A DNA stretch of 64,000 nt from Dasyornis broadbenti (Eukaryota; Chordata; Aves; Passeriformes; Dasyornithidae). A program made the position numbers and the translations under genes. Below the pieces are notes generated by a model. It was not told where the DNA came from. It searched no databases and was given only the letters and a program-made list of their open reading frames with translations. Location of the stretch: assembly GCA_013397935.1 (NCBI GenBank), contig VZRN01002962.1, forward strand, positions 1-64,000, written 5' to 3'. Position 1 is the stretch's first letter; every line of letters starts with the position of its first letter. This document shows, piece by piece, positions 15,110 to 27,935 of the stretch.

Positions 15110-15261
15110 AACTGGTGTGGGAGGAGAAAAGAAAGCACCTGAGAGATGTGGTGATTGCTGCACACATTTTTAAAATGTATATTATCTGAGTTTTCCATGG
15201 GATGCAATTGAAAGGATTTCCATCAATCTTCAAAACATTCATTTACTTACTTAGATTCTAG

Positions 15262-15395
15262 GTGGGGGGTTTTTGTTTGTGTTTTTTGTTTGTTTGGGGT
15301 TTTTTTTAGGGTTTTTTTTTTTGTGTTTTTTTTTGGGGGGGGGGGCGCTGGGGCTTCATTTGCTTGGTTTTTCTTCTTTTTTTTTTTTCCTGGTA
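15262..15395. repeat. T/G low-complexity tract with repeated G runs
   Basis: Long T runs alternate with G runs: GGGGGG (15,264-15,269), GGGG (15,296-15,299), GGG (15,309-15,311), 11 G (15,335-15,345) and GGGG (15,350-15,353). A further T run follows up to about 15,390. Four or more G runs on one strand could form a G-quadruplex, although several loops are long (up to 26 bases). The short reading frame across it (phenylalanine- and glycine-rich) is a by-product of composition and is not a gene. Confidence 0.8.
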
Positions 15396-17489
15396 GGCTC
15401 CCAGAAAGAAGGAAGGAAGTATTTGTAATTCTGCAGTCATGGAACAGTGATCTAATTCATCAAGACATTTTAAGCATGCGCATGGTTTTGTAATTATTTA
15501 CTTCGCAGACATAAAGGATAGCTAAGCCTCAGCTTCTCTGAGTCAACTCCTTAATATACCAATTGTTTTTTTCATATATGGCCTTCTCCTGATCACCACT
15601 CATAAACCCTTAAGAGCCATTACTATATAGTGGTACTGTACAGAGTCTGACAGGGACTGGATTTTCTTCACAACAATTCTGCATGTTGTGCATTTCAGAT
15701 TTGTGACCAAAACAGTGTTGGAACACCAGTCTTTTAGCTATTTCTGAGCAGTGTTTGCACAGAGTCAAGACTTCCTCTGTTCTTTTTTCTGCCCACCAGC
15801 AAGTGGGCTTGGGGTGGGGAGAAGCTGGGAGGGGACACAGCTGGGATAGCTGATCCAGCCTGGGCAAAGAGATATTTCTTACCATGTAATGTCATGCTCA
15901 GCAATTAAAGCTGGGGAGTAAATTTTCTGAAGAAACTGCTGCTTGCTGACTGGCAGGGCAGTGGGAGGTGGTGAGTGATTCCCTTGGTACCACTTGTTCT
16001 TTGATTTTGGTTTTTTCTTTTCTCTTTCCTGTGGTTATTATGCTGTCTTTATCTTGACCCATGATTTTTCTTGGTTTTGCTCTTTTTATTTTCTTCCCCA
16101 TCCCACTGGGGGTGGGAATGAATAAGTGGCTGATGTGTGCTTAGCTGCTGGTTGGGGTCAGCCTACCAGAGGTAGCCACAAAAATACCTGCTGCTAGGAA
16201 CCTTTAGTTCCTAGCATTACCTTTCCTTAAAAAAATAAATTGTGTCAGACAGATTGAAGCAAAGTCAGTGAAGTTTAAACTGGAAATATGATGCGATTTT
16301 TTTAACAGTTGCAGTAATGAATCATTCCACATAGTGGAACAAGTGATTTCAACTTAGACCTTGAAATTGGAATAAGATTACTTCAGCTGATCAGAGAAAG
16401 ATCAGCTTCAGCCTATTGAGTTAGCTTTTAGGTAAGGCAGTGATGTGCAGTCAGTGTTGTTTTATGGCTGTAATTTAAGTCCAGGTTGTAATAGTCTTTC
16501 CGAGTCTTTATCTGTGAGTATTCCTTTTGATGTAAATCCTACAGACCTTTCAACAAACCAGCAGTTTTCTTTGGCTGAACTGTGAAGTGCATGGCCTTGA
16601 GGGCAGAATTTCCAGTGGTTGATAGAGTGGATAGAAACTGAGGAGGGCTTCTGAATTACGCTGTAGGGAAACCTTACAGTGTTTCTACAATAACATGAAC
16701 TCTCGTCATTTGATAAATCCTTGCTGAGTTCAGATAATGATATTAGGCGTAATTCCACAAGCGTGAGTTTATTATGCAGAGATACAGGATTGCAGAAAGA
16801 AGTATAAACTATCATAGGAAATCTTTGTGATTTGAAAACTGAACTATGGGAGCAAATGTGGTAACTGTTGCCATGATTGGCATATCTGAGAGCGTGTCTT
16901 TAACCTTTGCTTCTTTTACTGAGAATGAGTTAATACTTTAGAGTAACCTGGTAGCAGTGACTTCTCTTTTGACATCATTCTTGGAATGCTTGAATGGGAG
17001 AAAGGAAATACTTCAATAATAAAGCCACAGATTAAAGGTGTTTGAAACTATTTTGTGAACTCAGGAGTGGTAAAATAGATTTGAGACAATAATATTTGAA
17101 ATATTAAGATAAGAGGGGGAAAAGCCTTCAGAGGATAAATAAGGGAAAAAATACAGCAGGAGGTTCAGATAGATATTGCATGTTATGATGTGTGTAGTGG
17201 AGTTTGTTAAAGTGTCATGAACTTACTCAGTGAAACTTTGGGATTGTCCACCAGACCCCATCCATTGCTAAGCAGGATCAGTGATGCATATTTTAACATG
17301 CGTTACATGCATGAGTTGGAATTTTTTCAGATAGGACTAGTTCATCCAAGTCAGGAAGCTAATAATATGATTTGCAAAGGGTTTATAGTGGACCAAGTCT
17401 GCTGTTTCCATCCTGCTCTCCAAAGTCTCCCTAAAAAATTGGTTAATAACATAGCCCCCAAAATTGGTCTTCTCTTATTGAATTGGTAC

Positions 17490-17527
17490 AGATATTTAAC
17501 AGATGAACAGATATTTAACAGAGGAAC
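17490..17527. repeat. 19-bp tandem duplication
   Basis: Two adjacent 19-base units (17,490-17,508 and 17,509-17,527), each beginning AGATATTTAACAGA, differ at a single base. The duplication falls inside a 110-codon open frame, but that frame resembles no known family and I do not call it a gene. Confidence 0.85.
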
Positions 17528-20500
17528 ACTTAAGGAAGACATCTATTAAATTATGTTTGTTATCAGATTTCCTCCTGTTATTCTTGTTCTGTGAACCAAA
17601 AGTTTACCACTTTTGTGTACCAGTTGTTACTGTGATTTGAAATCTTAAAAATGCAGTTTGAGACTTCAAATAGTAGTAGTCTGAGTGTGAAGATGTTACC
17701 TGTGCCACTAGCCCCAGACCTTAGATTTCCCCAGCAGTGCCGCCTTTAAGGGAATTTTTGCACCAAAGCATCAGAGCTACCATATAAGCTTTGCACTTTC
17801 GTTTTACTTCTGTGTCTAAAGTAATTTCTCCGTGGGTTGTGTTCCCATGCCATGTACTACAGTCTTGTGATATCAAATTCAGCTGCACAGCTGTCTAAAA
17901 TGGCATCAGTGAGATTTTAAAAAAGGGAAAGTGTTGGTTGAAAATATTTTAGCCAGTTCCAGGTAAAAGTCTGGGTATTTTCACAAGCAAGCTGAATAGG
18001 ACTACTATTTACTCTCAGCTGTTATTCTACCATGGCTAGTTTGAAGCAAATAGTGTGGTAAAGGCATGTGAATTGTGTTTATGTGGAAATCTGCTTAGGG
18101 TTGAATAATTTATTTTATAGGGACATGTGATGTTCATTTCATGAACACTTAAAATATGTTGAAGTCTATTTTGTTCATAGTTTAGAATGTGAATTTACTA
18201 CTTTTAATTCAAAATTGCTCAAGAAATTTAAAGCCTGGCTATTTTCCAAAAGAAAGATGCTGGTATTTTTAATTTATTTCCATAGAAAATGATTTTTTTT
18301 GGTAGAAGCAGTGATGTTTACTTTTCTGCTCTCATTTAAGAACTGCAGACTCCTAATTTAGGCACTAAGAATAATGTTAAAATACACTTTTAAATTTTTT
18401 TTCCTTGCTTTATTACTGCAGCAGTCAGAAAGGAATTCTAAAAAAAAAGTGCCAGTCATTAAAAGGTTTCTTAAACCTACTTTCCTTCTACAAGTTTTCC
18501 CTCAATTTTATATCTCCTTTGTTTGCTTACAGCCTGTATGAAGTGGTTAGCAAGCCTAAATTTAGATGTCTGTCTGTCTAAGTGTCCAAGCTTCATTGTA
18601 GCGTATGCATATATCTCCAATAAGTCAGTGGAGCCAGGAGAGCAATTCTTCTTCTCCTAAGTGGACATACTCTGGCTGGTCTTTTGGGAGACCTCTAGGC
18701 CCTCATGACTTCTTCATTGACAGAGTCACCACTGACATCACTGTGAAGACTTGCTGTATTTAATTGTCTTAAAACTTCTAATTTACCATGAAAAAAGAGC
18801 ATAACACAGCCAGAATCTGTGCACGCTGTGCCATAGTCTATAAAAGTCTGTACAGTTAAAACGTGATTGTTGTGTAGTTACTGTAACCAATTACAGGGCA
18901 AGATAGAATGTCTCTTAATTAGCTTAATAACCTGATAGGTACATTTAGACAGGGCTAATTAGGACTTTCTTGTAATTGGGCCTATGATTAATAGACTGTG
19001 AACAGTATTTCATTTGTATTAAATGCATGGACAGTTACAAGGAAATTAAAATTCGAGCCTTCATTGAATAACTAATAGAGGACCTCAGGATAGCACAATA
19101 GTGAAAGATACAAAGAATTCTTTATAAATTATTATTTATAAATTCTGTATATTCTTTATAAATAATTAATCTATTAAAACACTACTTAAGACCTGGTGCT
19201 TTTTTCAAAATCTTTTGCAGCCTCATTAACATGTACATGAATCTCTCTTGGAAATATCCGCAAACCAATTTTACAAATTGTTTTTTTTTAAACAGACTAT
19301 GTAACATAGTTCAATAAAACTAGTGAATGTAGGAGCATATGAAGATACATTTACAGGAAAAAGGAGAGCTGGTTTGCACAGTGCAAGGTAAAATCCTTGA
19401 AACAGTTAACTGAAAGCACTTATATCACCTTGCTATTCTTTCTCATTCTGCCCTCAAAACAAGGCAGAGCCTAATTTGGGGCCATATAACTGGGAAGCAC
19501 CAGAAACTGATGTATTCACCCTAGAGCTCTAGTCTGTAGTAATCATGGAAGTTTCCTTTGGCCCCTCTTCTGTGCTCCAGTATGTCTCAAGGGTGCACAG
19601 GCAATTCATAATTACTGACATCTGAATTGTTTCTTCACTTGTTACACAGCTGTGAGGAAGAGACTCTGTGGAGTCCACTGATAGAAAAGACAAAAAGATG
19701 TAGAGTGCAAGACATGGCAGTGGAAAGACAGGAGGAGAGAGATTATGGGTAGTGAACAGTTCATTCGGCAGCATGGAGACCCAATCTGCCATAGCTTTTT
19801 ATTTGTTGTTATAAGGCACGTTGTGCACAGAACAACAGACTTTCCTTTTTTGGTTTGTAGAAAACTTAGAAATTCAAGCTAGAAATGTGAGAAGTGTAAT
19901 TATTATTTTTAAGAGGCTTGTCTTTAAGTGTTTTGCATTTCTATTTTTATGAAAAGTTGAAACTTATCTGTTGATTTGTTCATGAAAAAATGAATCTTGG
20001 TTTCAATGATCTTGAGCCATTTTTGTTCTGCTGTTAATGCAGAGGCGTCTTCAGTGAGACTTGTTGGTCTTTTCCCTTTTCTTTTTCTTGTGAAACCTTG
20101 CCTACTTAGCACATTGTGAGTCAGAACAGACTTCTGCTAACCAAAAAGGAATTTTATTTTTGTACCTTGTACACTTCAGTTTTTCTTTTTTAATACATTC
20201 ACTTTTGTAATCTTTTTTTGAAACATTTCAAATGTGTAAGAGTATATTTAGAGTGCCATGTAGTATTTTATTCCTACTGTCTATTAAGGTGTCACCCGAG
20301 CAACAGATGAGATCATCAAATAAGCTTTTGATCATTTAATCAGAAGTTTAAATTAGCTTTGCTAGAGAATGGTGCTAAAATGAGAATACCCTTTAATTGG
20401 CATTCCTAATCTTTAATATCTTTTCACCTTTAGTGAAGTAAATGCTTTTTTTAAAAATATTAGCCGAGTGCTCACTATGTACAGTTAATGTTGGTGTGAA

Positions 20501-23255
20501 GCTTTTTGCTTTTTTTTTGTTGGGTGGCTTGGGTTTGGTTTTATTGTTGTTTCTCTTGCCTCTCCCACCCTTCTACCTCACGGCATAGCCAAGCAACTGA
20601 ACACAGGCAGATAACATATTTCCGTATAATTGCCAATATGCTGGGGATTGCAAAAGTCTCAAAGGAAATGTGAGCTTGAAGAGTTGAGGGCTGAGCAGAT
20701 GGAATTGGGTCCCTTGATGAACTGGGTGGCAGAAACTGATACAGGGACAAAGGCAGTGAGGGTCATGGAGTTGTGATCCTATTTCTGGCATCTCTGACTG
20801 TGTGTGCAGCAGAAGGATATGGAAGAGAGGTAACACCTCCAGCATGTGAATGTGAGTTTACACAGAGCATATGTCTGAAGCTGTTATCACTGCTTTTGTT
20901 ATTGGGGTGGAAGTCTTCTTTGCACATTGTCCAGAGAACAGGAACTCCATGGAAAGTGGTAAATTGGAGACAGTGTCCAAACCTTGCTTGAAGCAGCTTG
21001 AGAAGCAGATTCCTAAGGGGTTCTTATCTCCCCTTTTGCAATGGAATACTTGTAGTAAATAGCTTTGTCTTCTTTAAATGGCAGATTTTGTAACCTGAGT
21101 TGCCTTTGTGTTCAAGTTGCATTTACTTTTAATGACATCCCTGAGAGTGCTTGACACAAATTAGTTTGAGGCTTATTGCACAAATAAGTAGTTTTTTTTT
21201 TCTGAATTTCACACACTTCAGCTTATGAGGATTTCAGCAATGTTACATTTTTTTTCTTCTTTTTTACTTTAGGTGTACAGGATTGGTACAAGACATTTAT
21301 TATTCCAAATAAAAGTAGCCTCTATCTACAGTTCTTTAAACTTTTCTAACTGCTGTCACAGAATAGGACTGATTATTCTCTGGGACAGCACAGATGTCTG
21401 TATCACTCAGGTCTTTCTATTAATATAACAGTAGATATAAAAAGTGGTCCTTTTTAATAGGATCCAATTTCACATCACCTTGATCTTTAGGTTTTTTGCC
21501 ACATCTCAGAATAAGGTAAACAATCCTGTAATCAGTATTATATTACTGGATGTGTTTCTGTTGCTTAAAGACCATTCCTTCCTGTTACAAGCAAGTCAGT
21601 GATGGCAACAATCAAGTAGCATTTTTCTTTAGGCATTCTAAAATTTTCCATTTTTCTGTATTACCCCTTTAATACTATGTTAATTTTGCAATGTGTTAAT
21701 AATCAAAGACAAAAATAATTTTCAAACCATGATTCTGAGAAATTATTTAAATTACAAGTCAGCTGTTACAGATTGGCACTTTTCCTTTGGTAATAGAATC
21801 TTTTGCAGTGGAATTACTACAGCTATTGTGGTCCATTACAAGCACTAGATTACATCTTTCCATTGTCACTAATTCTACATTTGGCAGGGAAAAAAGAAAG
21901 ATTTGCTGTTAGTGTTGCCAAGCAACTAAATATGAATTACTCCAATTTCTGAATTTTTCTTGTATGATGTATATCGGAGGGTTTTTCCTACCTTGGAGAG
22001 AGGCAATGTAGATGAGGTTATACTCCATAGCTTTAAGAATTCTAGGATTAGTAAGCAGCTTAATTTCTCCCTGTGGAGTTCCAGTTCAAAACCAAAGACA
22101 CCTGAGTTTTTTCATTTTAGTGTGGATAAATATCAAAAACTACATCACAGAAGATCATGTCTGCACAAGAAATGGGATTGGGCGTATTTTTTCCTTTTTG
22201 TGGACAAAGATAATTTGCTATGCCTTAGTAATCCTGTGTGCTGTTATTCCTGTTTACTGCTATTCGGTATAGCTCCTCTGAAGTATCTTTTCCCAACACA
22301 TTTAACTGATGGTAATGCTAAGTAACTACTGGTATTTGAAAAATTATTTATTAAATAAAAGTGTGTGGAAAAGACGAAATGGAGATGGACTTAAATGTGT
22401 GTAAGTTACGTTAAGATTTATGCTTGGGAATAGGTGAAGAGAGAATAAATGCTCTGAATAACTTACCTAGTTGTTTTGGGATTGTTTTGTTTTTTTTTAT
22501 TTTTGTTAGTTTGTTTTTGTTTCCTTCTCAGGTTGTGCATTCCTGTAATTTTTTACTCCTGTGAAGCTTTTTCATTTTGCAGCAGCAGCCATAGATATCC
22601 TGCAGAACTGTATGGGTTTCAGGGTCACCTCACCTGCCCCAAGTCATTCATTTCCTCTCAGAGCACATGCGCAGACCAGAGCTACAGCTTCTTTCTGGAT
22701 TCCTAGTGTGTTTTATGCCTCGGAAGCCAGGAAGAACCCCAGCAAGAATAATGGAGAGTGCTTCTCTACCTGCAGGCCTGCATGGCTAAGGTGTAGAACA
22801 GCAGCTGGATAGCATCAATGCATGGCATAGAAGATGCTTTCCTCTTGACAATGGCTTTGTATCCGTGTCTGCAGCAGTATAATAAAATATTTGCTCATGC
22901 CTATACAATAGTATTTTTGAGGACTTGCTTTAAAACCTTGCTAAAAATCTGTTTGATCAGACCTTGGAATTCCCAGATATGAATGCATATTCTAACCAGA
23001 CAATTGTTTCATGGCTGGATGAGATGAAAAATTCATGAACTTTCCTGATAAATCAGTTTCCAATGAGAAGAAACTCGGTCAGAGAAGAGCTACTTTGCTG
23101 CTCTTAAGAGGTGCTTGCTCTGAATGGTTAAATGAATAGTATTCTGATTATTTGGGGTAAATTGAGCAGATAGCAGGGACGGGATTTTTCAAATCTATGT
23201 TCCAGTGGATAAGAGACTGTATAGGCTGATAACATTGCGGATATGAGCACTTCAG

Positions 23256-23296
23256 CCACCTCCTCAAACTACTGCTTGAGGAGTTTGAGGAGGTGG
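23256..23296. repeat. Perfect inverted repeat, 15-bp arms, 11-nt loop
   Basis: The left arm (23,256-23,270) reads CCACCTCCTCAAACT. Its exact reverse complement is at 23,282-23,296, and the loop is 23,271-23,281. It lies about 150 bases upstream of the acceptor of the exon at 23,447, so in the primary transcript it would form a stable hairpin near that splice site. Any effect on splicing is inference. Confidence 0.85.
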
Positions 23297-23446
23297 ATAT
23301 TTGTAGGAGGTGGATGTTTCCAGCTATTTTCTTCCAATTTGAAAACAGACCTTTCCTATATAAATGCCTATTTACTTTTGGTAAATACAGAATTAGTTTA
23401 GGTGCAATATCTCACTAACCTTCTGTTTTGGTTTTATTTTCTAAAG

Positions 23447-23594
23447 GAATTGATGACCAAGCTGATAACAGAGACACCTGACCAGCCAATCCCATTTCTG
23501 ATTGATCATCTTCAGTCCAAGCAGGGGAACCGCAGCCACCTTCAGAGAACATTGTCTGGCTCTGCTGCCCTCTGGGCAGAGAGTGAAACACCAG
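23447..23594 (+). CDS. C8orf34: C8orf34/VEST1 internal exon with second half of the D/D domain
   Basis: This coding exon of 148 nt enters in phase 0 and ends one base into a codon. The acceptor is TTTTCTAAAG before 23,447 and the donor is CCAG|GTATGT at 23,595. It opens ELMTKL and contains ITETPDQPIPFLIDHL, the pattern of the second helix of RIIa/DPY30-type dimerization-docking domains, which pair as four-helix bundles and bind amphipathic anchoring helices. The domain's first helix must be encoded upstream. A short linker rich in Ser, Gly and Arg follows, with SGSAALWAESE near the end. The sequence matches human C8orf34 nearly residue for residue as I remember it. The protein's biochemical role is not established. 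The ATG at 23,453 could serve as the start of a shorter isoform, but nothing here proves that. Confidence 0.93.
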
Positions 23595-24552
23595 GTATGT
23601 TCAGTGTGCTGGAAATGGCTAGTCTCCACGATAATCTGCCCACACTTACATCCATGATTTCCTGGATGCACGTGTACCACTGAATAGGTACTGCTCTGTG
23701 GTTTTGAGTATGCAGAATAAATCCTGTTTGTCCAGCAGATACTGAATTTAATATACATTGCTGTCTCTCAGCTCAGCCTGTGTACATATCATGTGAGTAT
23801 GGATCAGAGTTACAGAGTGGAAACAGTCCCAGTCTCAGTGAGAGAGCTTCCCTTGCTGCCCTCTTTGCTTTCTCTTTGGTTTATTTTCCTTTTCCCTTCC
23901 ATGGTGTATTTGTGCCAGCGATCAACCTCTATTGAGGTATTTTCTTTAATAATACACATTTTTAATGACCTATCATTCCAACCCTCAATGAGAAGATGCT
24001 ATGCTACTTTATGAACTCCAGTATGAATAATTTATGATTGTAAATCTTCAGAAGTATTAAAATAATATTCTGGAATGGTATCTTGTCTGACTGTAAAGTA
24101 AAAATCTTGGTTTTCATATTCTGGTACAAGCTACTATTACAATATTAGTTTTGTGTTTAAAAATTGACTAATCATCTGTTTCAGACTATAGTAGAGCTTA
24201 AATAGTTGCTGATAGCCAAAATGTTAGTTTACTGACAAATAAATTATTTATATCAAATATACGGTTTTAAGCATAGGCAATAAAATATGCATGTAACATG
24301 GACATTAAGGACTTTTACATAACAAAAATAGAATTGTTTTTAATGAAAAACCTATTAATGAATTTCTAAGATTTGATATTTAGGAAGTGGAATAAATATA
24401 TTAAATATAAAAGAAATCAGATATAGGAGAAAAAAAGAGCTGTCTTTGATTTCGATTGACAGACCTTGAGATTTTTTTGATTAATTACTTGTTAAATCTT
24501 AGGAAAATGACACAACAAATGTTATAGTTATCTAATTTGTTTCTTTTAACAG
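23595..24552 (+). other. Intron, 958 bp
   Basis: A GT...AG intron between two C8orf34 exons, flanked by GTATGT and CTTTTAACAG. It is AT-rich, and I see no repeat, RNA gene or other structure inside it. It joins exon ends in phase 1. Confidence 0.9.
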
Positions 24553-24684
24553 AAAATAAAGGAACAAGAAGAGATTTTAGAAGTTACGATAAGCCTTGGC
24601 AGGTGAATGCAAAAAAGCCTAAAAAATCAAAGAGTGACCTTGCTGTGTCCAATATTTCTCCACCATCACCGGAGTCCAAGTCAT
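24553..24684 (+). CDS. C8orf34: C8orf34/VEST1 internal exon, basic and Ser-Pro linker
   Basis: This coding exon of 132 nt has phase 1 at both ends, so skipping it would keep the frame. The acceptor is TTTTAACAG before 24,553 and the donor is TCAT|GTAAGA at 24,685. With the split codon it reads GTRRDFRSYDKPWQ, then the basic cluster KKPKKSKS, then NISPPSPESK. The lysine cluster resembles a monopartite nuclear-localisation signal, and the two Ser-Pro sites are plausible targets of proline-directed kinases. Both are motif-level inferences. The segment has no predicted fold and matches human C8orf34 closely as I recall it. The single T left at the donor is completed by the next exon to give Leu. 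Confidence 0.93.
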
Positions 24685-26579
24685 GTAAGAAATCTTCATT
24701 ACATTAATAATTTGGGCATACTTTCAAACCTATAGTGTGTTTTTCTTTTGAATTAGACTTAAAATGGAAAGCAGACTGTGAGTAGATGAAATATCTATAT
24801 ATATTTATGTTAGAAGAGTTTGATTCTTGCCTTACTCTCACTTGATTTATGAATATTTTATAATGCCCTATGTTGTCGTCTTTAAATAGAAAAGAATGCT
24901 GGATAGATGGATTAAATGGTAGACTGATATTTTAGTGTCATGCATTATTTTATGTTTGGATAGTGATTACAGTTTGATGTTTTAGTTTGCATTGCCATTT
25001 TACATATGTAAAATCTGTTCTGTTGATATTGGTCCTAATAGATTTTTTTCCACGCGTCAGACAATGCAAAACTATGAGTTATGAACAGATACTGTTCAAG
25101 GTATGGGAGTAGTGTCAGCAGAACAGGTGTGCTGTTCTGACAGTTGCTGAAGGAATCTAAATGTACACTGAGAGAAAGGCAGAGTAGGAGTAGAATGGCT
25201 GAAGGGAATATTGTCAATTACCTGTAAAAAAGTAGTGAAAATAAAGACAAGAAGTCTTAATGAAATATAATGCTTCCTGTGTACTGACTGTTGAAGAAAT
25301 CTAATTTTTAAGCATGATTCTTAATGCTGGTTTTTTCACAAATAAATATCTCTACAATATGCATACATATATATGATTACATACACAGAGGAGTGTTTGT
25401 ACAAGATTTTTCTCCAAAATAAATTGAAAAATGATACTTTCTTCTGTTGACTCTTGTAGCTTTTTGAAATTTTTATAATAGCCAAATCTTTATAACTCTG
25501 AGTGTGAGTAGGGGTACCAGATGAGAACAGAGATATAGTATGCTGCAATAGAAGGTTTGTTGTTTTTCCTCTAAAAGCAAGATGCTAAAGTATAGACTTC
25601 AAGGGATTCAAACAAAAATCGCCCAGTGGCCTCACTAAGTCAAAATACCACACAGCAATGGGTAAAGTAAATCACGATAATTTTATGCAAAAGAGATACT
25701 GTGCGTTTGGGTGATTAACAGTCTTGTATGATTATGAAACATTCTTTACTGAGAGTAAATGATTGCAACAAGTAAAAATAGCTGTTACAGGTAGCTGTGT
25801 CCCATTATACCAGATTTTCTCAGGATTATTTTTTTCTAGAAATTGAGAATTTTTCTCTGTTTCTTCTTCATGAAACACACTCCCTGCTTCAGAAGGACTC
25901 AAATTTGATCATCAGTTCCACTGTACCACTCAATGGACACATGAATTTTTAAGTCTATTCAAAAGAAGCAGGTGGATTTTAATTTATTTTCAAGAATAAA
26001 TGGAGATATTCAAATAAATGTTCATAGTCACTCATAATCTGTGTCTAATCTAACAGATTTGCTGGATAACAACAATTTATGGAGATCCACTGTTAGAAAC
26101 AGTAGCCAAGGGTATTGTGAGCTGTTCCTGTCATCATACTGTGTTCCTTTCACATCAAATAACTTTCATGCCATCTCCTAAAGATCTGAAGTTCTGTGTC
26201 TTTATCCCAGACAGGTGGGTGACATCATGTCCCTCCCTTCACTTGTGTGCCTACTACAAGTTTCATGCTTGTTGGTCCTTAAATTGTCCCATTAGAGGGA
26301 CAAGGGGGAGGCTGGACATTCTAAACTACCAGGTTCTCATGTCAAACAAGGAAATATTTTATCTGTCTCTAATAAGACTGGGGTCAAGGATCTGTCCTTG
26401 TGGACTGAAGGATACTTAATAATACTCTTTGAATGATGAGACTTATTCTCAAGCTAACCAAGTCTAGAAGCAGTGTGTGGGAGTGCAGCTTTGCGTACAA
26501 AGGAGGTAGAATTCGGGTGTGCTTAATACAACTGGACATACATAAATATGTGGCATTATATGCGATTGATTCTAAGCGT

Positions 26580-27935
26580 GCTGAAATAGAAGACTGGTGT
26601 CTTTGCAAGGCCATTCTATCGTCATTGAAAGGTCATAATGATTGTGGGATGTTCCTTATGATTAGAAAAATGCAAATATCGCATTGATTTTGAGGAAGGG
26701 CAATCTGATCATCCTAACCTCACCCTCTGCAAAGATTATTGAACACATTTTCCTGAAGGTGTTCCTAGTCAGAAGGAGGAAAGTGTGATTTGGAACAGCA
26801 AGCATGGATTTATGAGATCATAGATGTCTGATCAGATCAACACAGTTGCTCTCTTAGGTGAAATAATTGGCCCTGTAACTAAAGAAACAGCAATGGATGT
26901 TTCATATCATGAGTTTAACAAAACCTTTATCAGCTTCCTGTAGTATCCTTAAAACTCAGTTGATAAGATACGAACTGAGTAAGTGGACAACAAAAAAGTT
27001 AACTCAGCTGGTGGATTCAAGGGGTTGTGATTAGCAGTGCAAAGTCCGGTTGGAAAGTCTATCATTAGTGGCATGCTCAAGGGACTGGTAGTGAGTTCAT
27101 GCAATTTAAAAGACTTCCTAATGCCCTGGATGATGAGATAGAATTTCTCTTAGGTTTACATGTGAAACCAAACTCTGGGAAGTGGTTGGCATTCTGGAGA
27201 GCAGGACTGCTGTTCAGAGGGATTAGGACCAAGGAATGGGCTGAGAGGAACCTCTTGAAGTTCAACACAGGCAAATTCAAAATCCTACATCTTGGATGGA
27301 ATAACCCTGAGCAACAGTGGAAACTGGGATATGTGTGTCTAGAAAGCAGCTTTGCAGAAAAAGGATGCTGATAGTCAAGGACTTGGAATATGAACCAGCT
27401 GTGGCTGTGTGCTCATGCAGGGCTGAAGGTGACCTGCATACCAGGCTGCAGTAGCAAGAGTAAAGCCAGCAGTTTTTGTTTTTGAGATGGCATCTGGAGC
27501 ACATAATGAGAAACGGTGGTGTACTGGAGCAAGTCCTGCAGAGGTCCACCAAGATGACAGGGTTGGAGCACATCATGGACAAGTAAAAGCTGAAAGAAAT
27601 TGGCTTTGTCATACTGAAGAAGGGAAAGCTGAGGGGAGATTTCATTGTCACCATCAGCTACTATGCTGGAGGATGGTAGAGAAGACATAGTCAGAATCTT
27701 ATCAAGGGTGTTTAGTGAAAAGACAAGAGGAAACAGAAATTATACTGCAAGGGTAGTCAAACACTAGAACAGGCTGTCCAGAGAGGCTGTGGAATCTCCA
27801 CCATGGGAGATACCAAAACTGAACTGAATAGTCTGAGCAACCTGCCCTCAGTGGACCAGTCTGGGGCAGCAGGATGGGCTAGAAGACTCCCAGAAGTCCT
27901 TTCCAGCCTAATTATCCTCTGATTCCATGCTTTCC
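26580..27935 (+). mobile_element. Degenerate CR1 LINE, sense orientation
   Basis: A CR1 non-LTR retrotransposon relic in the same orientation as the host gene. Around 26,700-26,760 the translation resembles the CR1 reverse-transcriptase segment (LTSPSAKIIEHIF), followed near 26,800 by a KHGFMRS-type motif. The region 27,500-27,930 is the familiar CR1 3' part: a purine-rich stretch at 27,660-27,760, then text like CAGGCTGTCCAGAGAGGCTG (27,768-27,787), ending near TCTGATTCCATG. Frames are broken throughout, and open frames on either strand here are by-products. The 5' boundary is blurred; I place it near 26,580. CR1 copies are usually 5'-truncated and have no target-site duplication. The element is inactive. 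Confidence 0.82.

Larger units (their letters stand above)
151..23446 (+). other. Upstream intronic/5' region of C8orf34, no recognised exon
   Basis: About 23 kb of AT-leaning sequence with no coding segment I recognise. Reading frames here are short (at most 132 codons) and show no family resemblance. I saw no clear CR1 copy. Minor structures are a 26-bp alternating purine-pyrimidine run (9,209-9,234), an 11-base G run (15,099-15,109), a T/G low-complexity tract (15,262-15,395), a 19-bp tandem duplication (17,490-17,527), an AT-rich homeodomain-type segment (about 18,885-19,030) and a strong hairpin (23,256-23,296). The exon immediately preceding the one at 23,447 must end in phase 0. I could not find it here, so this whole stretch is probably intron 1. 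Confidence 0.6.

Noticed and set aside
16462..16815. 117-codon minus-strand frame
   Set aside because: No family resemblance. Low-complexity and irregular residue pattern typical of chance frames.
27277..27690. Open frames on both strands in the 27.3-27.7 kb interval
   Set aside because: They lie inside the degenerate CR1 copy and have no start, splice or domain support.
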